This document shows positions 34,335-41,799 of a DNA stretch of 41,831 nucleotides, one piece after another. Location of the stretch: assembly GCA_947174495.1 (NCBI GenBank), contig CAMWJC010000023.1, forward strand, positions 1-41,831. Direction: 5' to 3'. The DNA is from an uncultured Lachnospiraceae bacterium. Its GTDB lineage: Bacteria; Bacillota; Clostridia; Lachnospirales; Lachnospiraceae. Below the pieces are notes generated by a model. That model saw only the letters and a program-made list of their open reading frames with translations, was not told the DNA's origin and made no database searches. A program made the translations under genes and the position numbers. The first letter of the stretch is position 1. Each line of letters begins with the position of its first letter.

Positions 34335-35171
34335 ATGAGTTATAAAATTGTGGCAGACAGTTGTTGTGAATTTCCGGAAGAGTACAGGGAAGATCCCAGA
34401 TTTCAGAGGGTTCCGCTTGAGCTTATGGTGGAGGATGAGGTGATCATCGATGACGAGACCTTTGATCAGGCATCTTTTTTGAAAAAAGTTGCAGATTCGC
34501 CCAGGTGCCCTAAATCCTCCTGCCCATCACCTGAAAAGTTTATGGAGGCTTACCAGACAGATGAGGAGAATGTATTTGTTTTTACGCTGTCCTCAAAACT
34601 GAGCGGCAGCTATAACAGTGCTGAACTTGGTAAAAAGCTTTACCATGAAAAATACGGAGAAAAAAATATTTATGTTTGTGATTCGGAGTCTGCGAGCTGC
34701 GGAGAGACACAGCTTGCGCTGAAAGCGGTCCAATGGTCGGAGGAGGGGCTGCCCTTTCAGGAAATCTGTCAGAAGCTTGCCAATTATCGGGATCATATGA
34801 ATACTTATTTTGTATTAAATAATCTGGAAACGCTGCGGAAAAACGGAAGGCTTTCGCTGGTTAAGGCACTGGTGGCGTCCACTTTAAGCATAAAACCGGT
34901 TATGGGAGCCACGAAAGGTGAGATCATTCAGCTCGGTCAGGCAATCGGGATTAAGAAGGCGCTTGCAAAGATGGCGGAGATCGTGGCAAAGGAAGCAGTT
35001 CATCCGGAGGAAAAAATGCTGATGATCACTCACTGTAACTGCAAAGAGCGCGCGGAGAGCGTGAAGAAGATGATACTGGAGAAAGTCAGAGTAAAAGGGG
35101 TTATCGTGATGGACACCAGAGGGGTCAGCAGCATGTATGCCAATGATGGCGGGGTTATCGTGACATTGTAA
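34335..35171 (+). CDS. DegV-family fatty-acid-binding protein
   Basis: A 278-residue protein of the DegV/FakB fold, which binds one fatty acid and presents it to a fatty acid kinase in some Gram-positives. Motifs include the N-terminal YKIVADSCCEFPEEY, KSSCPSPEKF, LSSKLSGSYNSAEL (acid-binding Ser/Ser) and LRKNGRLS. ATG 34335 with AATGGAG upstream is chosen; an in-frame ATG at 34305 lacks a site and would extend past the conserved start. A terminator follows directly. Confidence 0.94.
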   Translation: MSYKIVADSCCEFPEEYREDPRFQRVPLELMVEDEVIIDDETFDQASFLKKVADSPRCPKSSCPSPEKFMEAYQTDEENVFVFTLSSKLSGSYNSAELGKKLYHEKYGEKNIYVCDSESASCGETQLALKAVQWSEEGLPFQEICQKLANYRDHMNTYFVLNNLETLRKNGRLSLVKALVASTLSIKPVMGATKGEIIQLGQAIGIKKALAKMAEIVAKEAVHPEEKMLMITHCNCKERAESVKKMILEKVRVKGVIVMDTRGVSSMYANDGGVIVTL

Positions 35172-35177
35172 ATAGGA

Positions 35178-35223
35178 TTTGGGCATCAAAACTTGAGAGT
35201 CAAGAGTTGATGCCCAAATTTTC
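35178..35223 (+). terminator. Terminator after degV
   Basis: TTTGGGCATCAA (35178-35189) pairs perfectly with TTGATGCCCAAA (35207-35218), followed by TTTTC. Confidence 0.9.
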
Positions 35224-35261
35224 AATAGGGAGTGTAAATTAGCGAAGTTATTTGCACCTTT

Positions 35262-35840
35262 TCAGGGTGTTTGTTTTGAAAAATCTCCTATTTTGCCCAG
35301 CAGGTTTCCAACACTATGATACATACCCGAATAAACTATAGGGTCAAATTTGGTGAGATCAATATCAAAAGTACCATCACATGCCAGCTCTTCATCCACT
35401 TGAACATTTTTTATCTGGCAGAAAAAGGTAGTAGATTCCCCTGTTTCAACTGATCGAACAACTTCACATTCATATACCCATCGGCTTGCACCAAGAATAG
35501 GGACATCCACAACTTCGCCTCTGCAAACATTGTATGGGATTCCATCCTTCATACTGTCTTTTGCGTGGTGCAGACCAAAATAGTCCACAAGTTCAAGCAT
35601 ATCCGTACTAGCCAGATTTACACTTAAAATACCTGTTCTGATAACATTCTGTTTAGTCATTTTCGTACCATACATACTAATGACCAACAAATAATCCTGA
35701 TCCTTCTCACAGGTAACGCTGATCCAGGTAATTGGGGCAAAATTATGTGATCCATCCTCATTGTTTGTGCCAATAATAAATGTTGGTTGAACGCACATTG
35801 AAAAATGAGTTCCTAATGATTTTTTCTTTATATTTTTCAC
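35262..35840 (-). CDS. Flavin reductase-like FMN-binding protein
   Basis: A 192-residue protein of the flavin reductase-like split-barrel family (PTFIIGTNNEDGSHNFAPITWIS; LSVNLAS; PYNVCRGEVVDVPILGASRWVYECEV), which binds FMN and uses NAD(P)H or serves as a redox partner. The GTG at 35840 has TAGGAGG 7 bases upstream and is preferred; an in-frame ATG at 35882 falls inside the end of the preceding gene and lacks a spaced site. It is the last gene of the marR operon. Confidence 0.88.
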   Translation of the reverse strand: MKNIKKKSLGTHFSMCVQPTFIIGTNNEDGSHNFAPITWISVTCEKDQDYLLVISMYGTKMTKQNVIRTGILSVNLASTDMLELVDYFGLHHAKDSMKDGIPYNVCRGEVVDVPILGASRWVYECEVVRSVETGESTTFFCQIKNVQVDEELACDGTFDIDLTKFDPIVYSGMYHSVGNLLGKIGDFSKQTP

Positions 35841-35859
35841 TTCTTTTCCTCCTAAAATA

Positions 35860-36285
35860 TTAATCAATATTATCCATATCAAAGCTTTCTTTCTTCAAAT
35901 CATAATACTGTCTTCCTCTTAGTGCTGTAAATTTCAGGACACAGTAATCGGGATCAGTCACACCGCCGGGATAATACAAGGTATCACCGGTTTGCCATAT
36001 TTCTTTCTTGATTTCCGGATCTTGCAGAACTTCCATTGTTCCGACAAGCATGATCCCTTCATAGCGGAAACGTCCCCGATGGTAAAAATAGATGCTGGCT
36101 TTGGGGTTGTCTATGTATTGCTCGGTTCGCATAGAAGAGGTATTGGTGGAAAAATAAAAGCAGTTCCCTTTTATTTTGCGGGGAGTAAACATTGCTTTTA
36201 TATTGGGGAAACCATCCTCATCCACTGATGCAATAAATGCCGTTTTCTGTTTTTGGATAAAGTCAAATAAATGTTCTCTTGTCAT
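35860..36285 (-). CDS. Pyridoxamine 5'-phosphate oxidase-like flavin protein
   Basis: A 141-residue split-barrel protein (TREHLFDFIQKQKTAFIASVD..PNIKAMF; KGNCFYFSTNTSS; ASIYFYH). Members bind FMN, F420 or haem and reduce varied substrates; the specific activity is unknown. AAGGAGG precedes the ATG, inside the tail of marR. It lies between marR and a flavin reductase gene, so the operon is probably a redox-stress or drug-detoxification unit. Confidence 0.88.
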   Translation of the reverse strand: MTREHLFDFIQKQKTAFIASVDEDGFPNIKAMFTPRKIKGNCFYFSTNTSSMRTEQYIDNPKASIYFYHRGRFRYEGIMLVGTMEVLQDPEIKKEIWQTGDTLYYPGGVTDPDYCVLKFTALRGRQYYDLKKESFDMDNID

Positions 36286-36286
36286 A

Positions 36287-36727
36287 TTAAAAATCCTCCT
36301 TTTCTGCAGTTGTCAGTGTGTTTAATATTCTGTCAAGGTATTTTTCAAATTGTTGCTGTTCTTCAAGTGAAAATCCCTGATAGAACAGGATATTCATTTG
36401 CTGGGATACCTCCTCATACCTGCTTTGCAGGGATTTGGCGTAATCGGTCAGGGAAATGATGGTCTGGCGGCGGTTCGTGGGATTGATATTCCGCTCCAGC
36501 ATTCCTTTTTGAACCATGCCATCCACCACGATGGAAACTGTATTAACGGCAAGTGATGTCTGGCGGCTGATTTCACTGACAGTGAGATGGTCGGATTTCC
36601 ACAGGATGAATAGAATGCGACCCTGACCGCCGCTGATCTGAATATCATTTTGGGCAAGGAGCCGCTCAAAAATCCGGTCCTGAAGCTGTTTAATCTGCGT
36701 AATATAAAATCCACCTTTTGTTTCCAA
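36287..36727 (-). CDS. MarR-family transcriptional regulator
   Basis: A 146-residue winged-helix regulator. The DNA-binding part covers about 30-100 (LTVSEISRQTSLAVNTVSIVVDGMVQKGMLER, then the wing NPTNRRQTIISLT), flanked by dimerisation helices. The TTG at 36727 has GAGGTG 7 bases upstream; an upstream TTG at 36733 is too close to that site. It leads the operon with two flavin proteins and is divergent from a tetR gene, so it probably controls its own promoter. Confidence 0.9.
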   Translation of the reverse strand: METKGGFYITQIKQLQDRIFERLLAQNDIQISGGQGRILFILWKSDHLTVSEISRQTSLAVNTVSIVVDGMVQKGMLERNINPTNRRQTIISLTDYAKSLQSRYEEVSQQMNILFYQGFSLEEQQQFEKYLDRILNTLTTAEKEDF

Positions 36728-36776
36728 TATCAAACACCTCGAATCATGTTAGAACATTTCTATATAGAATAATTGA

Positions 36777-36805
36777 AGTATGACATAAATAATGAAGAAT
36801 GTCAA
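36777..36805 (-). promoter_or_regulatory. Candidate marR promoter
   Basis: On the minus strand, TTGACA (36805-36800) is followed after 17 bp by CATACT (36782-36777), a 4/6 match to TATAAT. It faces the tetR promoter, and the two -35 boxes are 24 bp apart. Confidence 0.55.
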
Positions 36806-36829
36806 ATATTTTTTTATCCCATGACGCTA

Positions 36830-36858
36830 TTGACAATTAATATTGTATCATTTACAAT
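36830..36858 (+). promoter_or_regulatory. Promoter of the tetR-ABC operon
   Basis: TTGACA (36830-36835) and TACAAT (36853-36858) are 17 bp apart. The spacer holds ACAAT and ATTGT arms (36833-36846), a plausible site for the TetR protein. Confidence 0.8.
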
Positions 36859-36905
36859 TTAAAACAGATGTTGCAAAACACTTGTTTTATATAAAAGGAG
36901 ATAAT

Positions 36906-37523
36906 ATGCCGCCAAAAGCTAAGTTCACAAAAGATGAAATTATTGAAACAGCATTAGATATTGTCAGGGAAGAAGGGTTTGAAGCATTGACAGCCAGGGC
37001 GCTTGGGGCGAAGCTTGGCAGTTCCGCAAGACCAATCTTTACAGTGTTTCAAAGTATGGATGAGGTACAGCAGGAGGTCATGAAAGCTGCCAGAGCTCTG
37101 TATGACAGTTATATTGCACAGGCGTTATCGGGGGAGCGGGCATATGAGCATGCCTTTAAAAGTGTAGGAACCCAGTATATCCTTTTTGCATGCAAAGAAC
37201 CGAAGCTGTTTCAGCTTTTGTTTATGAAAGAGAAAGATAATCCACCGGATTTTGCAGGTGTTTTACCTTTGATTGATGAAAATTATGAGTTAATTCTTGG
37301 TTCGGTCCGCGATGATTACAAGATAAGCGATGCATTGGCGTTAAGGCTGTATAAGCATTTGTGGGTATATACACATGGTATTGCATCTTTGTGTGCTACC
37401 GGTATGTGTCGGTTTAGCGGAGAAGAGATCAGTGAAATGGTAACTGATGTGTTCTCTTCTTTGCTGGCGAAGTTTGCAGCAGAAAAAAGAGATGAGGAGA
37501 GAAAAGAAAGGGGAGAACAATGA
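36906..37523 (+). CDS. TetR/AcrR-family regulator with WHG C-terminal domain
   Basis: A 205-residue repressor. The HTH covers about 8-55 (TKDEIIETALDIVREEGFEALTARALGAKLGSSARPIFTVF), and the C-terminal ligand domain contains the LWVYTHGIASL segment typical of the WHG subfamily. ATG 36906 with AAAGGAG upstream is chosen; an in-frame ATG at 36843 lies inside the promoter. Its stop overlaps the start of the ABC ATPase gene (ATGA), so it is translationally coupled and likely represses the transporter. Confidence 0.92.
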   Translation: MPPKAKFTKDEIIETALDIVREEGFEALTARALGAKLGSSARPIFTVFQSMDEVQQEVMKAARALYDSYIAQALSGERAYEHAFKSVGTQYILFACKEPKLFQLLFMKEKDNPPDFAGVLPLIDENYELILGSVRDDYKISDALALRLYKHLWVYTHGIASLCATGMCRFSGEEISEMVTDVFSSLLAKFAAEKRDEERKERGEQ

Positions 37524-38212
37524 TTGAAGTAAAAAGTGTTCAAAAGTCGTACGGCAGCGGTGAAAGCCGTTTTCTTGTATTAAAGGGAATCAGCTTGAAA
37601 GTAAATACCGGAGATTTTGTAGTTATTTTAGGAGCTTCCGGTTCCGGAAAATCCACATTATTAAATATAATGTCAGGGCTGGAAAGTCCGGATCAGGGAG
37701 CGGTCCTTTATGACGAAACAGATATAACAAAGCTGTCTGATTCGGAAAGAACGAAGTTTAGGAAGGATAATATCGGTTTCATTTTTCAGCAGTATTATCT
37801 GCTTCCTAACATGACTGTGGAAAAAAATGTAAAAATGGGTGCGGATCTGGCGAAAAATACGGATTACAAGACCATGCTTGAGGCAGTGGGACTTGGGGAG
37901 AAAATGAAGAAATATCCCAGCGAGCTTTCGGGCGGAGAACAGCAGAGGGTTTCCGTGGCAAGAGCACTGGCAAAAAAGCCCAGAGTGTTGTTTTTGGACG
38001 AACCTACAGGAGCTCTTGATGAACAGACCGGACGGCAGGTGCTTGATTATATCTGTAAATTACATAAGGAATACGGATTCACTATTGTGATGGTAACACA
38101 TAATCAGAATATTGCGGAAATGGCAGGTATGGTGATTAGGATGAACAGTGGGAACATTTCAGAAATCTACACCAATTCTGTAACAAAAAATGCTTATGAG
38201 ATAGGATGGTGA
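37520..38212 (+). CDS. ABC transporter ATPase, MacB/LolD type
   Basis: A 230-residue ATPase. Walker A is GASGSGKST, the Q loop [13 protein letters not shown], the signature [10 protein letters not shown], Walker [13 protein letters not shown] and the switch His VTHN. These belong to the FtsX-permease class (mechanotransmission) of ABC systems, used in resistance to peptide antibiotics or in lipoprotein and toxin export. It overlaps tetR by 4 bp and the permease gene by 7 bp. Confidence 0.95.
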   Translation: MIEVKSVQKSYGSGESRFLVLKGISLKVNTGDFVVILGASGSGKSTLLNIMSGLESPDQGAVLYDETDITKLSDSERTKFRKDNIGFIFQQYYLLPNMTVEKNVKMGADLAKNTDYKTMLEAVGLGEKMKKYPSELSGGEQQRVSVARALAKKPRVLFLDEPTGALDEQTGRQVLDYICKLHKEYGFTIVMVTHNQNIAEMAGMVIRMNSGNISEIYTNSVTKNAYEIGW

Positions 38213-39375
38213 TTGCTGTGGTTGTAGGGATAAAAGATGCGGCAAAGCTTACCGGAATATTTATAATCGTCTGTTGTGCTGTGCTTGTATGCACACTGTT
38301 TTTGAATTTTAATATTGATATTGCAGGAATCCGGGATGAAATTACTTCCCAGCAGGTGATGCTTTTTTATGAAGCGCAGGTGTCGACGGCAAAAGTGGTC
38401 AGTTCTCTGTGCGGAGGCTGTCTTTTGATCACATCAGTGATCATGTTAATCTTTTATATTAAGCATTATGTTGATACCCACAAAAAGGAGCTTGGTATTT
38501 TAAAGGCAATAGGTTATTCTGGTGGAAAGATTGCAGTTAACTTTTGGGTATTTGGAAGCAGTGTTTTCCTTGGAGCATTAGCAGGTTTTGCGGGAGCGTG
38601 GATGATGATGTCTGCATTTTATGAAGTGCAGAATGAGGATAAGATTCTTCCGGCGATGAGTCCTCATTTCCATCCGATTCTCTTTTTGTCATTGGTGATA
38701 CTGCCTGCAGTTCTGTTCGGGATTATTTCAATTTTTTATTCGTTTTTAAAATTAAAAGCCCCGGTACTTAGATTGTTGAAGGAAAGCTGGCAAATACCGA
38801 CGGGGAAAGAAAAACATAGGGAGAAAAGAGAAGAAAAAGGCGGAGAGCGTCCTTTTCTGGATGAACTGAAGAGAAGTACCCTTCGTGATAAGAAAACACT
38901 GGTGTTCTTTATTATTTTTGCTTCCTTTTGTTTTGCCTCTATGACTCAGATGTCTTTTAGCATGGATGAACTGGCAAGCGCCATGATGGGGATCATGATT
39001 ATGCTGATTGGTATCGTTTTGGCCTGCACAACTCTTTTTCTGGCAATTACAACCGTGATAAACGGTAATAAGAAGACCATTGCCATGATGCGTGTATTCG
39101 GATATTCCCAGAAGCAGTGCTGCCAGGCTTTGCTTGGAGGATACCGGCCTATGGGGTACATTGGTTTTGCAATCGGAACTATCTATCAATATGTCATACT
39201 GAAAGTTGCGGTGTATGTCATTTTCAAAGACATTGAGGGAATGCCGGAATATGGGTTCGATTTTAAGGCAATGCTAATAGCTCTTGCAGCGTTTCTGGTA
39301 ATTTATGAAACTGTGATGTATCTTTATTCGGAGAAGTTGAAAAAGATTTCCATTAAGGAGGTTATGTTGGAGTAA
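38206..39375 (+). CDS. Compact FtsX-type ABC permease
   Basis: A 389-residue membrane protein with two FtsX-like halves. Hydrophobic segments occur at about 15-35, 65-85, 110-135, 160-185, 225-245, 255-285, 325-345 and 360-380. KKELGILKAIGYSGGKI and KKTIAMMRVFGYSQKQ are the cytoplasmic coupling segments that follow the second helix of each half. The large extracellular MacB domain expected between the first two helices is reduced to about 30 residues, so this is a small member. The start at 38206 overlaps the ATPase gene. The first base of repeat copy 3 is two bases beyond the stop codon. Confidence 0.87.
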   Translation: MVIAVVVGIKDAAKLTGIFIIVCCAVLVCTLFLNFNIDIAGIRDEITSQQVMLFYEAQVSTAKVVSSLCGGCLLITSVIMLIFYIKHYVDTHKKELGILKAIGYSGGKIAVNFWVFGSSVFLGALAGFAGAWMMMSAFYEVQNEDKILPAMSPHFHPILFLSLVILPAVLFGIISIFYSFLKLKAPVLRLLKESWQIPTGKEKHREKREEKGGERPFLDELKRSTLRDKKTLVFFIIFASFCFASMTQMSFSMDELASAMMGIMIMLIGIVLACTTLFLAITTVINGNKKTIAMMRVFGYSQKQCCQALLGGYRPMGYIGFAIGTIYQYVILKVAVYVIFKDIEGMPEYGFDFKAMLIALAAFLVIYETVMYLYSEKLKKISIKEVMLE

Positions 39376-39376
39376 A

Positions 39377-39806
39377 TTAACGTTTAGCTGGGTTACAGAG
39401 ATCAATATAAAACTCGGATAGAATCAAATTCTACGTCGCCACACTTCCGTTCTACAAAAAGCGTAATGGTGCTAAGCTCGTTAAGAACCTTGCTAAGCAC
39501 CAACGCTTTTTGAAGGGCTCCTTTAGAATTTGAGTTCTATCCGAGTTTTAAGTTATTGGCTGACGGAAAACCAGTTAATGACTCCACTATAGTTGCCCAG
39601 TCTACTGCTCGGCTGTCTGCCAAAAAGTGGACCATTTAATATTAGCTGAGCTGCCAGTTGGGATTTGCGTTATTCGATAACCCAGCTCAGATGAAAAGAA
39701 ATCCTTGAGGAAACAATTCGCGAACGCTTTATCGAGCGTGTTGACGAGAGGCTTTCTTTTCATCTGAGCGGATGTCTCGCATATGCATACCCCAGCTAAA
39801 CGGTAA
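39377..39806 (+). repeat. Structured intergenic repeat, copy 3 (430 bp, expanded)
   Basis: The left terminal repeat is TTAACGTTTAGCTG (39377-39390); the right end is CAGCTAAACGGTAA (39793-39806) with one mismatch. Hairpin A arms are 39409-39433 and 39524-39549. Hairpin B arms are 39685-39701 and 39753-39769 (17 bp, perfect), with the reversed 26-nt loop motif at 39715-39740. The hairpin A loop motif is replaced by a longer nested hairpin. Paired changes relative to copy 1: C-G to T-A in hairpin A (39414/39544) and C-G to A-T in hairpin B (39689/39765). It fills most of 39376-39912. Confidence 0.9.
39456..39511 (+). repeat. Nested hairpin replacing the loop of copy 3
   Basis: Arms 39456-39477 and 39492-39511: AAAAAGCGT pairs with ACGCTTTTT (9 bp), then after an AA bulge TGGTGCTAAGC pairs with GCTAAGCACCA with one mismatch. 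It stands in the place of the 26-nt motif seen at the other five hairpins. Confidence 0.82.
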
Positions 39807-39841
39807 TTTGAGAACACTGCGCATAGCAGTTTTTTAATGTG

Positions 39842-39870
39842 TTGACATTAGCAGTAGAATTGACTATAAT
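39842..39870 (+). promoter_or_regulatory. Consensus promoter of the gntR-ABC operon
   Basis: TTGACA (39842-39847) and TATAAT (39865-39870) with a 17-bp spacer, both at full consensus. The -10 overlaps the operator. Confidence 0.92.
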
Positions 39871-39892
39871 GTACCTGTTCAATAAGTACATT
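39868..39892. promoter_or_regulatory. Probable GntR/YtrA operator
   Basis: AATGTAC (39868-39874) and GTACATT (39886-39892) are perfect inverted arms 11 bp apart, covering the end of the -10 box and the transcription start. This is where an autorepressor of the GntR/YtrA type would sit. Confidence 0.8.
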
Positions 39893-39912
39893 GTAGCGTG
39901 AGAGGATAAAAC

Positions 39913-40290
39913 ATGGAAATTATTATCAGCAACAATGCCAATAAACCGATTTATGAGCAAATTACCTCTCAGATCAAGGCGATGATTATGAGCGGGGAGC
40001 TGCAGGCAGGGGATACAATTCCATCCATGCGAGCGCTGGCGAAGTCGATCCATGTAAGTGTCATTACGGTTCAAAAAGCATATGAAGATTTACAGAGAGA
40101 TGGATTTATTGAGACCACAGTTGGGCGTGGAAGCTTTGTATCGGCACAGAACAAGGAATTTTATCAGGAAGAGCAGCAGCGTATTGCAGAAGAACATTTG
40201 CAGGCGGCCGCTGAAATTGGGCGGATGAGTAATATCTCGCTAAGTAAACTAACAGAACTGCTGGCTCTGTTTTATCAGGAGGATGAATAG
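39913..40290 (+). CDS. GntR-family regulator, YtrA subfamily
   Basis: A 125-residue regulator with an N-terminal winged helix (about 8-75: PIYEQITSQIKAMIMSGELQAGD..PSMRALAKSIHVSVITVQKAYEDLQRDGFIETTVGRGSFV) and a short helical tail for dimerisation, without a large ligand domain. That length and layout are typical of YtrA-type repressors found next to ABC genes. GAGAGGAT precedes the ATG. A perfect operator overlaps its promoter, implying autorepression until an inducer, often a cell-wall antibiotic, is sensed. Confidence 0.94.
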   Translation: MEIIISNNANKPIYEQITSQIKAMIMSGELQAGDTIPSMRALAKSIHVSVITVQKAYEDLQRDGFIETTVGRGSFVSAQNKEFYQEEQQRIAEEHLQAAAEIGRMSNISLSKLTELLALFYQEDE

Positions 40291-40291
40291 T

Positions 40292-41158
40292 GTGGAAAAT
40301 CTTTTAGAATTGCAGTCAGTTTCAAAGGCATTTCCAAAGTCGGACTTTATGCTGGAGCAGGTAACATTTTCTTTGCCATATGGATCTATTTTAGGCTTTG
40401 TGGGAGAAAATGGTGCAGGAAAGACAACGACCATTGGATGCATTTTAAATACAATCCGGAAAGAAAGCGGAACGATAAAACTGTTTGGCCGGGAAATGCA
40501 GGATAGTGATACGGATATGAGAGAGAAAATCGGTGTTGTCTATGACGGCGATAATTTTCCTGCCTACTGGACTGCGAAGCAGTTATCACAGGTTATGGGT
40601 GGAATTTACAGCAGATGGGATCAGCCTTTGTTTCTGAAATATTTGGAGGAGTTCCATTTGCCGGTTGGACAGAAAATTAAACATTACTCCAGAGGAATGA
40701 CTATGAAACTGGCTATTGCTGCTGCATTAGCACATCATCCTCAGTTATTGATTCTGGATGAGGCAACCAGCGGACTTGATCCTGTTATGCGTGATGAAAT
40801 GTTGGATGTGTTTCTTGAATTTGTGCAGGAAGAAGATCATTCCATTCTGATTTCTTCTCATATAATAAGCGATTTGGAAAAAATTGCTGATTATATTGCA
40901 TTTATTCATCATGGAAAGATGATTATGACGGTATCCAAAAATGATCTGGCGTACCATTATGCAGTTATGCGCTGCAAGGAAAGTCAGTTTCAGCGATTAG
41001 ATCCCGGCGATATTCTTGCATATAGAAAGCGGGATTTTCAGATTGATGTATTAGTCCGGGATAAAAAAGAGGCAGAGCGGAAATACAAAGATGCCGTTAT
41101 AGACCATGTTTCGGTTGAGGAAATCATGCTGCTGTTGGTGAAAGGGGAGCGAATATGA
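40292..41158 (+). CDS. ABC transporter ATPase (YtrB-like)
   Basis: A 288-residue ATPase. Walker A is GENGAGKTT, the signature is YSRGMTMKLAIAAAL (non-canonical, as in YtrB-type proteins), Walker B is LLILDEATSGLDP and the switch His is ISSHI. A C-terminal extension (about 215-288) follows. The GTG at 40292 is chosen because AGGAGG (40277-40282) is 9 bases away, whereas the in-frame ATG at 40283 abuts it directly. It is followed with a 4-bp overlap by a membrane gene. Confidence 0.93.
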   Translation: MENLLELQSVSKAFPKSDFMLEQVTFSLPYGSILGFVGENGAGKTTTIGCILNTIRKESGTIKLFGREMQDSDTDMREKIGVVYDGDNFPAYWTAKQLSQVMGGIYSRWDQPLFLKYLEEFHLPVGQKIKHYSRGMTMKLAIAAALAHHPQLLILDEATSGLDPVMRDEMLDVFLEFVQEEDHSILISSHIISDLEKIADYIAFIHHGKMIMTVSKNDLAYHYAVMRCKESQFQRLDPGDILAYRKRDFQIDVLVRDKKEAERKYKDAVIDHVSVEEIMLLLVKGERI

Positions 41159-41799
41159 AGGGATTATTGAGAAATAATTTTTTTGCCGTGTGTGCAAATG
41201 CAAAAGTATTTTCTATTTTCATGATCTCATTTGGTGTTTTTGTTGTGGCTGTCGTCAGTCAGTCACTATTGATCGGTTATGTGATGATTGGGATGGTGGG
41301 ATTTTCCGTAAATGCGGCTGCCGTTGCCAAAAACGAGTTTTCATCAAAATGGGGAAAGTATAAGCTGACTTTACCGGTGAGACGGATAGAGATTGTAAGG
41401 AGTCTGTTTTGGAATCAGATTATCTGGCTTGTCATAGGAGCATTTTTTGCCGGAATAGGAGTGAGTTTATCCTGGCTTTTGCATGGCTGCCCATTTGATC
41501 AGCAGATAGACATATTCACTATGTTTGCGCTGGGAATCAGCATGAGTCTTTTTATGGGGGCTGTGTTCTTTCCGCTATTCTATTTGGTTGGTGAAGAAAG
41601 AAGCGAGGTGCTTTTAATTATTTCTTTACTCTGCGCGTTTTGTATCAATTTTGTAATCATAAGTATAATGAATGATCTGTTAGATCCGGGGATTATTGCT
41701 GTTTTAACGGGAAATGCGGTTATGATCATCAGTTCAATATTCATGTTTGCATTATCATATTGGCTTACAGTGGAGATTTTTAAAAGAAAAGAATATTGA
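41155..41799 (+). CDS. ABC-2 type permease subunit
   Basis: A 214-residue protein with about six hydrophobic segments (about 13-35, 37-55, 80-105, 115-140, 150-175 and 180-208). It begins inside the stop of the ATPase gene (ATGA), so the pair is translationally coupled and forms the transporter regulated by the YtrA-type repressor. The exported substrate is unknown. The window ends 32 bp after its stop codon with nothing further visible. Confidence 0.88.
   Translation: MKGLLRNNFFAVCANAKVFSIFMISFGVFVVAVVSQSLLIGYVMIGMVGFSVNAAAVAKNEFSSKWGKYKLTLPVRRIEIVRSLFWNQIIWLVIGAFFAGIGVSLSWLLHGCPFDQQIDIFTMFALGISMSLFMGAVFFPLFYLVGEERSEVLLIISLLCAFCINFVIISIMNDLLDPGIIAVLTGNAVMIISSIFMFALSYWLTVEIFKRKEY

Noticed and set aside
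39602..39817. Minus-strand open frame inside repeat copy 3, with a similar stretch at 11133-11324 in copy 1
   Set aside because: The shared peptide comes from the conserved hairpin DNA. The frame is not kept in copy 2 and start and stop positions differ, so these are translations of a noncoding repeat.
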